DNA of 64,000 nt from Anthoceros angustus. Its lineage: Eukaryota > Streptophyta > Anthocerotopsida > Anthocerotales > Anthocerotaceae. The notes under the pieces were generated by a model. It worked only from the letters and a program-made list of their open reading frames with translations. It made no database searches and was not told the origin of the DNA. The number at the start of each line of letters is the position of its first letter. Position 1 is the first letter of the stretch. The stretch spans positions 558,001 to 622,000 of the forward strand of contig MU008174.1 in NCBI GenBank assembly GCA_010909165.1, given 5' to 3'. Below, piece by piece: positions 33,787-44,280 of the stretch. The position numbers and the translations under genes were made by a program.

Positions 33787-34025
33787 AAAGGGAGGAGGTT
33801 CCTAAAGCTGAGGAGTTGGAGGAGGCAAGGATTGAGTCGTCCTTGGTACTAGTAGTTGAAGGGGAGCCCGTTCTAGCGATAGAGAACCCGGAAGAGGTAG
33901 AGGGCAGACCACCACCAGCCATTGATTAATTTGGAAATACCAAATTAATCAATGAATCCTTAGCTCATTGGAAACAAATGTCCAGCGATGCACCTCCTTG
34001 GAAGGATGAATACTTGTGTATTTGA
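33781..34025 (+). pseudogene. Acidic protein end fused to SUV3 tail, copy B
   Basis: REEVPKAEELEEARIESSLV to ENPEEVEGRPPPAID matches the end of the ORF at 59,059-59,926. After a stop the sequence enters the last SUV3 codons (LINESLAHWKQMSSDAPPWK, DEYLCI). A 13-bp perfect inverted repeat, TTGATTAATTTGG/CCAAATTAATCAA, with a 5-base loop sits at the junction (33,922-33,952). Not a functional gene. Confidence 0.65.
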
Positions 34026-34363
34026 TGACGTATAAACAACAAGATCCTCTTTGTCATTTATCATAAATGTTATCAACTTGTTATTTAATTATTATCATAA
34101 AAATATTACTTTAATATAGCATTATCTAATTATAAATTACGTTTAGGGTTCGTCTAAAGAACTGGCCTAAGTGGCCTCTTACATATAATCCATAAATATG
34201 CTACAGAGTTTACAAACATACCCTCGACCAAAACTTTGACAACTGTCTCCAATATCGCCCTTACAAACATACCCTCGACCAAAACTTTGACAACTGTCTC
34301 CAATATCGCCCAGTACCACATCTCCCACCAAACTGGCCAGTCTCGAAACCTTCTAGCCCTAGC

Positions 34364-34370
34364 TATATAA
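34364..34370 (+). promoter_or_regulatory. Putative TATA box of dirigent pseudogene
   Basis: CTATATAAT about 30 bases before the ATGGAACG at 34,397. The same motif at 60,311-60,317 precedes the second dirigent pseudogene. Confidence 0.45.
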
Positions 34371-34396
34371 TCTGGAACAAGTAAACACACCCTAAG

Positions 34397-35070
34397 ATGG
34401 AACGACCCACCGGAAAAGCATTTCAACCATGGTCACTGTGGATCGATCCCAATCCGACCCTACTATCTCTCCTCATTCTGGGTGCATTGTTTTGTACACT
34501 AGCTAGACCTCGTCGCTCCCATCTCTCCATAGGTTGCCCAAGCACAGGCCGAGCGCCATGGCCGCTGTGGTCGCATTCCGACCGTCGACTCTACTACCTC
34601 CCCTCATTCTGGGTGCATTGTTCTGTACACTAGCTAGACCTCGTCGCTCCCATCTCCCCATAGGTTGCCCAAACACTGGCCAAGCCCCATGGCCGCTGTG
34701 GCCGCATTCCGATCGTCGACTCTACTACCTCTCCCCATTCTGGATGCATTGTTCTGTATACAAGCTAGACCTCGTCGCTCACATCTCCCCATAGGTCGCC
34801 CAAGCACAAGCCGAGCCCCAATTACCAGAAGCTCATTGAGCTGAGCTTCTTCCTGCACGATGACGTGGATGTGGCCCACTCGAGCTCCTTTTTCGCGCAG
34901 ATTAGTCCCATGACGAAAATCCGTGCTTAGTGGACTTAAATAAAATTCTTCTTCTTCTTCTTCTTTTTCGTGCTGCAGCCCGCAATGGGCTTCCCGTAAA
35001 GTCTCATGTGTGTGCAAATGGCTTAGGCCAAATGGACACACATTTATAAGAACGTGATTATTAAGCATCC
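34397..35070 (+). pseudogene. Dirigent pseudogene with tripled signal-peptide segment
   Basis: It starts like the intact gene at 42,912 (ATG..ACGACCCACC) and has the MAAV-type signal-peptide segment three times. It then reads ELSFFLHDDVDVAHSSSFF and jumps into unrelated or 3' sequence. Near 34,970 a VLQPAMGFP piece appears out of frame. Most of the dirigent barrel is deleted. The 3' UTR that follows matches that of the intact gene, so this is a partial copy of the whole transcription unit. Confidence 0.8.
34427..34816 (+). repeat. Tandem signal-peptide units, about 130 bp x 3
   Basis: Units begin at 34,427, 34,556 and 34,687 with CCATGGYCRCTGTGG and contain ACTACCTC..CTCATTCTGGGTGCATTGTTCTG, GCTAGACCTCGTCGCTC and ATAGGTTGCCCAA. 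Each covers the signal peptide and the first mature residues. Confidence 0.85.
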
Positions 35071-35079
35071 TGCACTTAG

Positions 35080-35265
35080 ATCGGTACTTAGATGGGGTGC
35101 CTAAAGAAAATGGATGCCCTTGGTGCTAGTAGCTTAGGTATACTTGGATCAGTACTTAGATGGGGTGCCTAAAGGAAATGAATGCCCTCGGTGCTAAGTA
35201 GCTTAGACATACCATAGCCTCGGTGCTAAGTAGCTTAGACATACCATAGTACAAGTTGTTAAGTA
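35080..35265. repeat. Tandem repeats in the dirigent 3' UTR copy
   Basis: CTTAGATGGGGTGCCTAAA occurs twice and CGGTGCTAAGTAGCTTAGACATACCATAG-like units occur two to three times in a row. GGTGCTAGTAGCCCAGGGTGC at 43,650 in the intact gene is the single-copy form. Confidence 0.7.
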
Positions 35266-35427
35266 CTAAGTCCCGTGATGGAAATCTGTCCTTAGTGGAC
35301 TTAAATAAAATTCTTCTTCTATAACTATAAGTCTAACCCTTAAATCTTGCCGTGCCCGATCTAAAATCTAAACAGGCCAGTCTTCTTTAGGATATAGTAA
35401 TTCCCTAGACTAGACTGAGCTGCATAA

Positions 35428-38400
35428 TCAGCGAACCCTTTTGTTCCCAACGGAAAAACTATGCGCCAGTCCGTCCATGTCTGTCCACCAGCTTTGACCG
35501 GGCTGCTTCCATGCCCCTATTCGTTTCCTCCTCGCCTGCATCTCCTGTGCCTGTTCCCACATCTGGGCACCGGTGTATATGTTCGACATCAACACATATG
35601 CTGCAGCATCTTCCTGGTCTAGCTTCACGGCTTCGTCAAAAGCATGGCATCCCAACTCCACATGGCTCCACTTTCGACAGGCAGCCAGCAGAGTGTGCCA
35701 AACTGCAGCATCATGCATTCCAGGCACAGTCCTTCCAAAGCTAGTGCCTCGTCCAGTCGACCTGCACGACCCAGGAGATCCACCATACACGTGTAATGGT
35801 CCAGTGTGGGAGTTATGCCATGGTACCTGCTCATAGACTCAAAGTACTGTCGCCCTTGCGTGACTAGACCTGCATGACTGCATACTGTTAGCACATGAAG
35901 AAATGTGATGCCGTCTGGCTGTATACAATCCTCTCTCATTCTCCGAAGCAGGCCAAAGACCGCCTCACTATCTCCTTGACGAGTGTGGCCTGCTATCAGT
36001 GCATTCCAGGCCACAGCGTCTCTCTGAGGCAATGCTTCAAAGACCTTGTGTGCGTCAACCATGCTACCACACTTTCCATACATGTCTATTAAACTGCCAG
36101 CTACAAGCACATCAGCTTGGAGCCCTTGCTGCTTAATCTGGACATGAAGCTGCCTTCCCAGATGTAAAGCTGCAAGATTTGCACATGACTGCAGGAGAGA
36201 CAAAATGTCACACAATTGGGTGTAGCTGTGCTTCCTGTTGCATAGCGCTGTAAAGAGCAAGTGCATCTTGCCCCATCCCCTGCTGGGAATATCCTGCAAT
36301 AAGGGCATTCCACGTCACCAGATCTTTCTGAGGAAGTCTGTCAAACACGGCCTGAGCACATTCCAGGCTTCCGCACTTGGCATACATGTTTACCATGCTG
36401 TTGGCTACAGACACATCCCCAGAAGCCCTCGTTCTCTAATCTGTGAATGAAGGTCTTTGCCCTTCTCCAAAGCCGGGGTGCCCACACTTGCACATGCCTG
36501 CAACATGCACACAAATGTCACAGAATCAGGTGTAACCGTGCCTTCTTTCTGCATTTTGTTGTAAAGACGAAGTGCTTCCTGGCCCATGCCCTGCTGGGAA
36601 TAGCCTCCCATAATGGCATTCCAAGTCACCACATCCTTTTTGGCAAGTCCGTCAAAAACTCTCTGAGCGTCCTCCAAGCTGCCACACTTTGCATACATGT
36701 TCACCAAGCTGTTGGCCACAAACAAATCAGTCTGAAGCTCTCGTTCTCTGATTTGTGCATGAATGTGCTTCCCATTCTCCAAAGCCGAGGCGCCCACACA
36801 CACACACGCCTGTAGGAGGGACACAAACGTCACAGAATCGGGTGCTGCCAGGCCGTCTTCTTGCATAGCCCTGTAAAGATTGAGGGCTTCCTGGCCCATG
36901 CCCTGGTGGGAATATCCTGCTATCATGGAACTCCATGTCACCACATTTTTCTGACCAAGTCCATCAAACACGCCCCGAGCATCTTCTAGGCTCCCACACT
37001 TCGCGTACATGTGCACCAAACTGCTAGCTATGAACTCGCCAGTGTTTACTCCGTCTTCTCTGATTCGTGCATGCAGGTGCTTTCCCATCTCCAAAGACGG
37101 GGTGCCGAAACTTGCACATGCTCGGAGGAGGCTCACATATGTCACAGAATCTGCAACCAAGCCTTCCTCTTCCATAGCACTGTAAAGGCGAAGGGCTTCC
37201 AGTCCCATGCCTTGCTGGGAATACCCTCCTATCATGGCATTCCATGTCACCACATTTTTTTCCCCAAGTCCATCGAACACTCTTTGAGCATCTTCCAAGC
37301 TACCACACTTTGCATACATGTTCACCAAACTATTAGCTACAACCACATCGGCAACATATCCACATTCTGTTATGTGTGCGTGAAGCTGCCGCCCTTTCCC
37401 CATCGCTGGGGCGCCCAGATTTGCACATGCTTGCAGGAGGCACACAAATGTTACAGAATCGGGCACAGCCATGCCTTCTTCTTGCATAGCATTGTAAAGA
37501 TGAAACGCTTCCTGGCCCATGCCCTGCTGGGAACACCCTGCTATCATGGCATTCCATGTCACCACAGTTTTCTTACCAAGTCCGTCAAATACTTGCTTGG
37601 CGTCTTCCAAGCTGCCACACTTGGCGTACATGTCCACCAACGAGCTACAGACAAACAAATCGGGCTCTACTCCAGTGGCCAGCACATCAGCGTGCACCTG
37701 CTTCCCAGCTTGCAAGTCTGCTCCCCTCGCACAGGCCTGCAGGGCTGCCACAAACACATGCCCATCTGGCTTCACACTTGACTTCCCCATCCGATGATAC
37801 AGTTCTATGGCTTCCTGGCTGCACCATGGTGAACATGTGCAGAAATGATGGAAGACCACATGAAGGAATCTGGTTCGGGAACCATGGTGAACACATCCAT
37901 CGCTTCTTGTAACCTGCCATGGGCAACATACATTCGCATAACGTGGTTGCACAAGAACGTATCCGATTCATACCCCGTTTTCACCGTGCAGGCATGTACA
38001 CAGCGAGCCAGAACAAGAGCCTTCTTGACTGCACATTTCTTCAAGACAGAATAAAACAGAGATGTAGAAATCCAACAGTCTGTCTGCACCAGAATTCCCA
38101 AAGCCTCGACAGCCTCCGTGAGCCGCCCCTCACGACATAGCTCGCTCACGGTTTCAGCCGTAACAGCCCTTTCGTGTCCTGCAAGCCTACCAAGGTCACC
38201 AGCCTCCAATGCGCTCCAGTTTGATGCAGGGATAGCACAACCCATCTGCATATCCAGAGCAGCCATCGCAGCATCCACCCAAGTTGGCTTGTTCACCCGG
38301 ATGTCAGGCGACCGGGACGCAAAACTGCTGCACCTGGTGGCTCCGTTGGTGGCTAACGGTTGGTTCCTAGAAGTCAGGTGAGCGCTAGCTCTTCCTAGAA

Positions 38401-38470
38401 TGCCTATTAACCTCAAGACACGCATGGCTTGCAGGAGGACACCTGAAACTGGGCATGCATCATGCAGCAA
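35428..38470 (-). pseudogene. PLS-class PPR pseudogene (PPR 2)
   Basis: The N-terminus, from the ATG at 38,425, reads MRVLRLIGILGRASAHLTSR, rich in Arg and Ser and poor in acids, as in organelle transit peptides. PPR repeats follow through 36,405 (MYAKCGSLEDAQRVFDGL, VVTWNAMIGGYSQQGMGLEA), then the E/E+ tail with GQSWWTDMDGLAHSFSV. The frame changes near 37,820 (repeat joined to SQEAIELYHRM), at about 36,410 (one base missing against sister repeats), near 36,220, and at about 35,740 (one base missing against the gene at 38,576). Two of these breaks are shared with the copy at 61,077-63,471. Intact relatives bind organelle RNA and guide editing or processing. Confidence 0.85.
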
Positions 38471-38575
38471 TGATCAGATCACCAGTCCATCTTCGTGAGC
38501 CTTTAGTACGTCTGTCAATTGCCTGCAACGTGTCTGGGCCAGCAAACCTTATCGTTATGCTTCCATATCCCTCCT

Positions 38576-41020
38576 TCATGGTGGAGAGCACCTGTTTCTT
38601 TCAACCGTGCTGGATGCTTCCCCTGCCAGGAAACTATGCACCAGACCATCCATATCTGTCCACCAGCTCTGGCCTGGCTGCTTCCATGCCCTAATTCTTA
38701 GTCTCCTCACCTGCATCTCCTGAGCCTGCTCCCACATCTGGGCACCAATGTATACGTTTGACATCAACGCATATGCTGCAGCATCTTTACTGTCAAGCTT
38801 CACTGCTTCATCGAAAGCATTACAAGCAACCTCCACATTGCTCCACTTTCTACAAGCACCCAATAGAGTGTGCCAAACTGCAGCATTTGACAGTTCAGAC
38901 ATTGTTCTTACGAGAGCTAGTGCCTCGTCCAATCGGCCTGCACGACCCAGGAGATCCACCATGCATGTGTAGTGGTCTACTGTGGCAGTGATGCCATAGT
39001 GTCTGCTCATAGCCTCGAAGTACTCTTTCCCCTTGTTCACTAGACCCGCATGACTGCATACTGTCAGTACAGAAATGAACGTGATACCATCTGGGTGTAT
39101 GCCATCCTGCCTCATGTGCTCGACCAAGCCAAAGACCATTGCACTGTCTCCTTGGCGAGTGTATCCTGCAATCAGTGCATTCCATGTGACAATATCTCTT
39201 TCAGGCAATGCCTCGAACACCTGATATGCATCGACCATGCTCCCGGACTTCCCGTACATGTTTATCAGACTGCCGGCTACAAGCAAATCAGCTTGAAGCC
39301 TTTGTTCTTGAATCTGTGCATGCAGGTGCTTTCCAACCTGCAGAGCTGCCACATCTGCACATGCTTGCAAGAGGCACACAAATGTCACAGAAGTAGGTAC
39401 AGCAGAACCGTCTTCGACCATTGCAGCATAAACATTAAGGGCTTCCTGACCCATGCCCTGCTGACAATACCCAGCGATCATGGCATTCCATGTCACCACA
39501 TCTTTCTGACCAAGTCCATCAAATACCCTCTGCGCATCTTCCAAGCTGCCACACTTTGCATATGTGTTTACCAAGCTGCTGGCTAGAAATGCATCGCCTT
39601 CAAGCCCTCGTTCTTTGATTTGTGCATGTAGCTGCCTCCCCTTCTCCAAAGCCATGGTGCCTGAATTTACATATGCCTGCAGGAGGCACACAAATGTTAC
39701 GGAATCAGGGGAATCCATGCTGTCAAAAGCCCCTTGGGCATCTTCCAAGCTGCCACACTTTGCATACATGTATACCAAAGTGTTGGCTACAAGCACATCA
39801 GCTTGATGTCCTCGTTCTCTGACTTGTGCATGAAGGTTCTTTCCCTTCTCCAAAGCCAGGGAGCCCACACTTGCACATGCCTGCAGGAGGCACACGAATG
39901 TCACAGAATCAAGTGCAACAAATCCTTCTGTTTCCATAGCACTGTAGAGATGAAGGACTTTCTGTCCCATCCCCTGGTGGGCATACGCTGCTATCATAGC
40001 ACTCCACGTCACCACATCTTTGTGATCAACTCCGTCAAACACTCTTTCAGCGTCTTCCAGGCTGCCACACTTCGCATACATGTTTATCAAACTGTTGGCT
40101 AAAATCACATCTGCTTCATGTCCGCGTTCTCTAAGTTGTCCATGAAGCTGCCTCCCTTTCTGCAAAGCCGAGGTGCCCACACTTGCACAAGCCTGCAGGA
40201 GGGACACAAACGTTACAGAATCGGGTGAGGCCACGCCTTCTTCTTCCATAGCACTGTAAAGTCTAAGGGCTTCTTCGCCCATGCCCTGCTGGGAAAACCC
40301 AGCTATCATGGCATTCCATGTAACCACATCTTTGTGACCAAGTCCGTCAAATACTCTCTGAGCGTCTTCCAAGCTGCCACACTTTGCATACATGTCCACC
40401 AAGGAACTACACACAAACAAATCAAGCTCAGCGCCACTGGCTATCACATCACTGTGCACCTGCTGCCCAGATTCCAAGTCTGCTCCCCTTGCACAAGCCT
40501 GAAGGGCTGCCACAAATACGTGCCCATCTGGCTGCACGCTTGACCTCCGCATTTGATGATACAGCTCTATGGCCTGCTTGTCTTTTCCTTGTTTGACATG
40601 GGCAGAAATTATGGAAGACCACATGAAGACATCTGGTTTGGGGACCACGGTGAAAACATCTATGGCTTCTTGTAACTTGCCATGAGAAGCATACATTCTC
40701 AGAATGTGGTTGCACAAGAACGTGTCCGATTCGTACCCCTTTCGCACCGTGAGAGCATGGATACGGCGACCCAGGATAAGATCCTTCTGGGCAACACAGC
40801 TCTTGAGGACAGTATAAAGGAGAGATTTAGATATACGTGTGTGTGTCTGCTCTAGAACTCCCAAAGCCTCCACAGCCTCCGTCAGATGGCCGTTTTCACA
40901 AAGCTTGCTCACGTTTACGCCGGTTTCATATCCTGCAGGCCTGCGAGGCTCACACTTATCCAGCACGGTCCAGTTGGATGTACCCATCTGCATATCCAGA
41001 GAAGGAAGCTGTGCATCCAC
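38576..41020 (-). CDS. PLS-class PPR protein with E/E+ tail (PPR 1)
   Basis: An uninterrupted 814-codon frame. Sequence-specific RNA-binding repeats fill about residues 75-700, with triplets of P, L and S type (MYAKCGSLEDAQRVFDGLGH, KDVVTWNAMIAGFSQQGMGE, DSVTFVSLLQACASVGTSAL). The E/E+ tail ends GQSWWTDMDGLVHSF (from about residue 783). No DYW deaminase domain follows, so an editing role would need a partner. At about residue 434 one L-type repeat is shortened in frame (GAFDSM runs straight into DSPDSVTF). The frame opens after a TAG; its first ATG is at 40,993 (MQMGTSNW), inside the region aligned with PPR 2, so the transit peptide seen there is missing. It may lie on an unseen upstream exon. 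Long near-identical repeats suggest gene conversion within the gene. Confidence 0.85.
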   Translation of the reverse strand: MDAQLPSLDMQMGTSNWTVLDKCEPRRPAGYETGVNVSKLCENGHLTEAVEALGVLEQTHTRISKSLLYTVLKSCVAQKDLILGRRIHALTVRKGYESDTFLCNHILRMYASHGKLQEAIDVFTVVPKPDVFMWSSIISAHVKQGKDKQAIELYHQMRRSSVQPDGHVFVAALQACARGADLESGQQVHSDVIASGAELDLFVCSSLVDMYAKCGSLEDAQRVFDGLGHKDVVTWNAMIAGFSQQGMGEEALRLYSAMEEEGVASPDSVTFVSLLQACASVGTSALQKGRQLHGQLRERGHEADVILANSLINMYAKCGSLEDAERVFDGVDHKDVVTWSAMIAAYAHQGMGQKVLHLYSAMETEGFVALDSVTFVCLLQACASVGSLALEKGKNLHAQVRERGHQADVLVANTLVYMYAKCGSLEDAQGAFDSMDSPDSVTFVCLLQAYVNSGTMALEKGRQLHAQIKERGLEGDAFLASSLVNTYAKCGSLEDAQRVFDGLGQKDVVTWNAMIAGYCQQGMGQEALNVYAAMVEDGSAVPTSVTFVCLLQACADVAALQVGKHLHAQIQEQRLQADLLVAGSLINMYGKSGSMVDAYQVFEALPERDIVTWNALIAGYTRQGDSAMVFGLVEHMRQDGIHPDGITFISVLTVCSHAGLVNKGKEYFEAMSRHYGITATVDHYTCMVDLLGRAGRLDEALALVRTMSELSNAAVWHTLLGACRKWSNVEVACNAFDEAVKLDSKDAAAYALMSNVYIGAQMWEQAQEMQVRRLRIRAWKQPGQSWWTDMDGLVHSFLAGEASSTVERNRCSPP

Positions 41021-41029
41021 CTACGGTCC

Positions 41030-41432
41030 TTTAGATAGCCCAAGAGTGAACACAGCCTACAGCCACCGGCAGAACCTCATAACCACATGCAAAACAACAA
41101 TGGGTTGCCACACAATTTCTGTGCTTTGCTTGTGTCAAACTCCAGGTGATGGGACTATGTCTAGAGCACGCCATACACTAGAACCTACAAAAGCACGCTC
41201 CTTTGGAGGACTAGCCAGAACTTTATTACAGTCCACTACGGATGGTCATCCACCATGGACTTACACTAGGATCCTAGGACCCTGTCGGGTGGGCTAGAAG
41301 ATTGCTGATACAAGACGCAATGATCTCCCAGATCTAGCACGTAACCTTCTTTCCTCATTGAAGCAATAGCAGTTTGGGCCTTAGCCGGGGATTCTAACCA
41401 ACAAACTGTACACCGATCATTGACCTTCGCGT
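41030..41432. other. No gene recognised
   Basis: Sequence upstream of PPR 1. No start exon with a transit peptide could be joined with confidence. Confidence 0.3.
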
Positions 41433-41520
41433 TTGGTGATGCAGCTCTATGGCCTGCTTGTCTTTTCCTTGTTTGACATGGGCAGAAATTATGGAAGACC
41501 AGATGAAGGCACGAAATTAT
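41433..41520 (-). pseudogene. PPR micro-relic
   Basis: GATGCAGCTCTATGGCCTGC through GGAAGACCAGATGAAG is nearly identical to 40,555-40,625 inside PPR 1 (the WSSIISAHVKQGKDKQAIEL repeat). About 80 bp; it sits next to the inverted-repeat partner at 41,535. Confidence 0.8.
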
Positions 41521-41534
41521 GGAAAATCACATGG

Positions 41535-41940
41535 AATGTGGGACTTCCTCCCATAACCACCCAAGGCCGAGTGAAGAGGGGCAGAATTTTAAGGACTGAC
41601 TATAGCAACGAGCAAGGTTTCTACAGCAGCACCAGCAGCACCAACACCAGAAGCTTGCACGGGCCGGAATGTTGAAAGCTTTAGAACCGACAAAGATCAT
41701 CACATAGACAACAAAAACCCTACTGGACTGAGCACAGGCTGAAGTTGGTATAGCCTGGAGCAGGGTTTATGCTTCCGCCTATGACTCCGCTAAGCCCCAG
41801 ATGCCTGGAGGGATTGGCATAGAGCTGCAGCAAAAACTGGGCAGCAGGTGCGGATTTGTTGGGCCCCGTGGGGTTGAGTGTCTTTGTACTTGGCTTGGTG
41901 GATTTATGTGCAAAATGCACCAGTCGTTCCATCGACTCAA
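41535..41940 (+). repeat. Partner of the inverted copy at 13,380-13,800
   Basis: About 400 bp match the reverse complement of 13,380-13,800. Here the block continues rightward into the PPR relic and the dirigent flank. Confidence 0.8.
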
Positions 41941-42031
41941 TGGTTGTAGGAAAGATGTGGTGCGATGGACTTCCAGTATAGCAAGATGTTCCCAGAAGGG
42001 CAGAAGGCAGGAACTTGCTTCCTTCTCTTGA
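41801..42031 (+). pseudogene. PPR-like relic, plus strand
   Basis: The frame ends MHQSFHRLNGCRKDVVRWTS, then SIARCSQKGRRQELASF. KDVVxWTSxIAxxSQKGxxQEALxxF is the second helix pair of a PPR repeat of the local type. It is in the opposite orientation to the intact PPR genes. Confidence 0.55.
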
Positions 42032-42911
42032 GGCGCTTATAAGGCGTTTCTGCACTGGATTGTGTGACATTTGTGTGTCTCCTTCAGGTATGTGCACGGG
42101 GTACCCCAGCCATGGAGAATAGAATCAATCCATGCACAGATCATGATAGATCAGGGTCCCTACTCACGGTTGATGTCGATGTATGTCGCAGTCGAGTAAC
42201 AGCAGATATATCCATGCAGAGTGGGGCAGCCTAGCCGTAGGGTACGCTCCGAATGTGTGTGATCCACTTTGTCAAACAAATGTGCACGACCGCGAAAAGA
42301 AGCCAATTGTTGCACCCAACCCTGTCACACTTGTGTGCCCCCTGGAGGAATGTGCAAACTTGGCAAGCATTGCATCTGGGAAGGCTAGCTCAATACACAA
42401 ATCCAAGATGAAAGTCTGATCTTCTGCACATGTCCTTAAATCGACCCAAGCAACTATTATGTTGCATCAGAAATGCCGGTAACTCAAACCAAAGAGCCTA
42501 GCTGTGCCCCCTTCACTTCCGGAACACTCGTCACTCGCTCCTTCAGGGACCTACATAAACTACTAACACATTCTCTGCGAGGAATTCCCTGCCAGCCACA
42601 CATTATTGTACATCGTCCCATACGTTCATGACAGGCCAAACAACTTTGTGCTGTCGGCTTTCGGCTGTCGGTCAGAGCACGATGGTGCGCACTGATGGAT
42701 CCCTGCCCGATAAGACGATATGTGCGTTCAATCAGGCGACCAGATTGGTGTCCAGCAGCCTCTCACTCCCACGTGGGTCCCGGCAACGCAGCTCGTATGT
42801 GTGCCACCATTCGCTTCCTCTCTCACAATCTAGCCACCACCGGTCCAGAGCTCCGAAAAATCTCTCCCTCCACGACCAACTACATACAGGCTCGCATACT
42901 TATAGTCCGCC
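42031..42911 (+). promoter_or_regulatory. Dirigent 5' flank with G-box
   Basis: Nearly 900 bp are shared with 27,757-28,680, which helps define the unit that moved with the gene. A perfect palindrome CCCACGTGGG (42,768-42,777) contains a G-box core CACGTG, about 140 bases before the ATG. No convincing TATA box was found within 100 bases of the start. Confidence 0.5.
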
Positions 42912-43550
42912 ATGCCCGAAACGACCCACCAGAGTAGCACCTCATCCATGGCCGCTGTGGCCGCACTCCGAGCCTCGGCTCTACCATCTCTCCTCATTCT
43001 GGCCGCATTCTGGGCCCCGTCGCTCGCATCTCCCCACAGATCGCCCAGGCCGTACACGCGCCCGAGCCCCAAGCACGAGAAGTTCACCGAGCTCAGCTTT
43101 TTCCTGCACGACGACGTCGATGCGGCCAACGCCAGCGCCTTCTTCGTGCTGCAGCCCATAACGGGCTTCCCGAAGGATTTCACGGCACGGGCGCTGTTCG
43201 GGGCCGTAGTGGTGATGGACGACCCGCTCACGAAAGGCCCGGACCCGGCCTCCACGCTCATCGGCCGGGCCAAGGGCTTCTACGTCTGGGACAGCATCAA
43301 CGGCCAGCCCGCCCTGGAGTTCGTCTTCACCGCCGTGTTGAACCACAAGAGCGGCTTCCAGGAAGGCACCACCGTCTCCTACCGCGGCTTCGACTACATC
43401 CCGGACGTCGTGCGGGAGCTCTCCATCGTCGGAGGCACAAAGGATTTCAGGCTCGCCCGAGGCTGGGCGCAGTTCTCCGTCGTCGAGACCGTCGGCTTCA
43501 ACGCTGTCCTCAACTTCACCTCATTCATCTTCCACGGCGCTTATGAGTAA
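42912..43550 (+). CDS. Dirigent protein
   Basis: The 212-codon frame ends TAA. Two starts are possible: the ATG at 42,912, or the ATG at 42,948 (residue 13), which sits in a better context (TCCATGG) and gives a typical signal peptide (MAAVAALRASALPSLLILAA). The mature part has the dirigent pattern: ELSFFLHDDVDAANASAFFV, FGAVVVMDDPLTKGPDPAST, LIGRAKGFYVW, VRELSIVGGTKDFRLARGWA and a VLNFTSFIFHG end. DDPLT, GPDP, LIGRA and GGTxxFRxARG are family hallmarks. Dirigent proteins are secreted beta-barrels that set the stereochemistry of phenoxy-radical coupling in lignan and lignin chemistry. Length is normal and no intron is needed. Broken relatives lie at 28,678, 34,397 and 60,343. Confidence 0.93.
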   Translation: MPETTHQSSTSSMAAVAALRASALPSLLILAAFWAPSLASPHRSPRPYTRPSPKHEKFTELSFFLHDDVDAANASAFFVLQPITGFPKDFTARALFGAVVVMDDPLTKGPDPASTLIGRAKGFYVWDSINGQPALEFVFTAVLNHKSGFQEGTTVSYRGFDYIPDVVRELSIVGGTKDFRLARGWAQFSVVETVGFNAVLNFTSFIFHGAYE

Positions 43551-43766
43551 AAAGCGCCGGCGCCAGCAGAGCAAAATGGCTTAGGCCAAGTGGAGTGGAC
43601 TCCCTCTACACCCCAAGGGGGACCCGAATGGGGAAGTCTAGGGATGCCTGCGGTGCTAGTAGCCCAGGGTGCTTGGGTGCACTTCAAATAAATTTTTGGA
43701 TTTATTCGTTCCCATGGTGGTGGATGTTATATGTGTGTAAGATGTATGTAGATCATGTACCATATG

Positions 43767-43866
43767 TATGTGGATGGATGGCATGTGGCATGTGGTGGAT
43801 GGTATGTGGCATGTGGTGGATGGTATGCGGCATGTGGTGGATGGCATGTGGCATGTGGCATGTGGA
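43767..43866 (+). repeat. Minisatellite, about 21-bp units
   Basis: GGCATGTGGTGGATGGTATGT units repeat about four to five times with small changes, downstream of the dirigent stop and outside its coding part. Confidence 0.8.
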
Positions 43867-44082
43867 GCTACATGACCATGGTCCCACATGTCCATTTATT
43901 TAATTAGTTCCATATAATCGATTTTAAAAGATATAGGATAAACGGGTAGGAGGATATCTTTAAGTAAGATATCTAGAAATACATACAATATTTGGTAGGT
44001 TATCATCGAGAATAAACAAAGAGGGTATTGAGCATAAGGCCTAAACATATGTATGCAGGAGCTGCAATCCAATATATTGCAT

Positions 44083-44185
44083 CTTCGAATCTAGGCTCCC
44101 ACACTAAGCATATATGTGTACCAATAAGTTTTCTGCGAACTCTCCATTATCCACTCCTACTTTTGTGATTCGTGCACATTTCGCG
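44083..44185 (-). pseudogene. PPR micro-relic
   Basis: The minus strand reads ARITKVGVDNGEFAENLLVH and IYA, matching ARIREDGVNTGEFIASSLVH MYAKCGSL in PPR 2 (near 37,020). It is older than the other copies because identity is lower, and it lies just upstream of the SUV3 pseudogene. Confidence 0.7.
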
Positions 44186-44280
44186 TAATGAATACTTCCT
44201 CTCCATCTTCGTACTATATTATAAAGACCAAAGTGCAGATGGTGATGAAAAAAGAAAAATTGTGTGAGTACAAGAAGCAA

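Larger units (their letters stand above)
33781..37800. repeat. Segmental duplication, copy 1 (partner 59,800-63,471)
   Basis: Acidic ORF end, SUV3 tail, AT-rich block, dirigent pseudogene and PPR pseudogene occur in the same order at 59,800-63,471. Differences: number of signal-peptide units, the inverted 3' UTR block, and a 63-bp direct repeat of the promoter part in this copy (34,206-34,313). Confidence 0.9.

Noticed and set aside
36447-40596. Plus-strand frames with repeated CIHVHQ/HALLGI patterns opposite the PPR genes
   Set aside because: They are the antisense of PPR repeats; the regular pattern comes from the repeat structure on the minus strand.
35428-41020. Regularly spaced repeats that could suggest a CRISPR-like array
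   Set aside because: The period of about 105 bp or its multiples and the coding content are those of PPR motifs; there are no short identical repeats with unique spacers.
42981-43346. Minus-strand frame of 121 codons across the dirigent gene
   Set aside because: Antisense shadow of a well-supported dirigent coding sequence.
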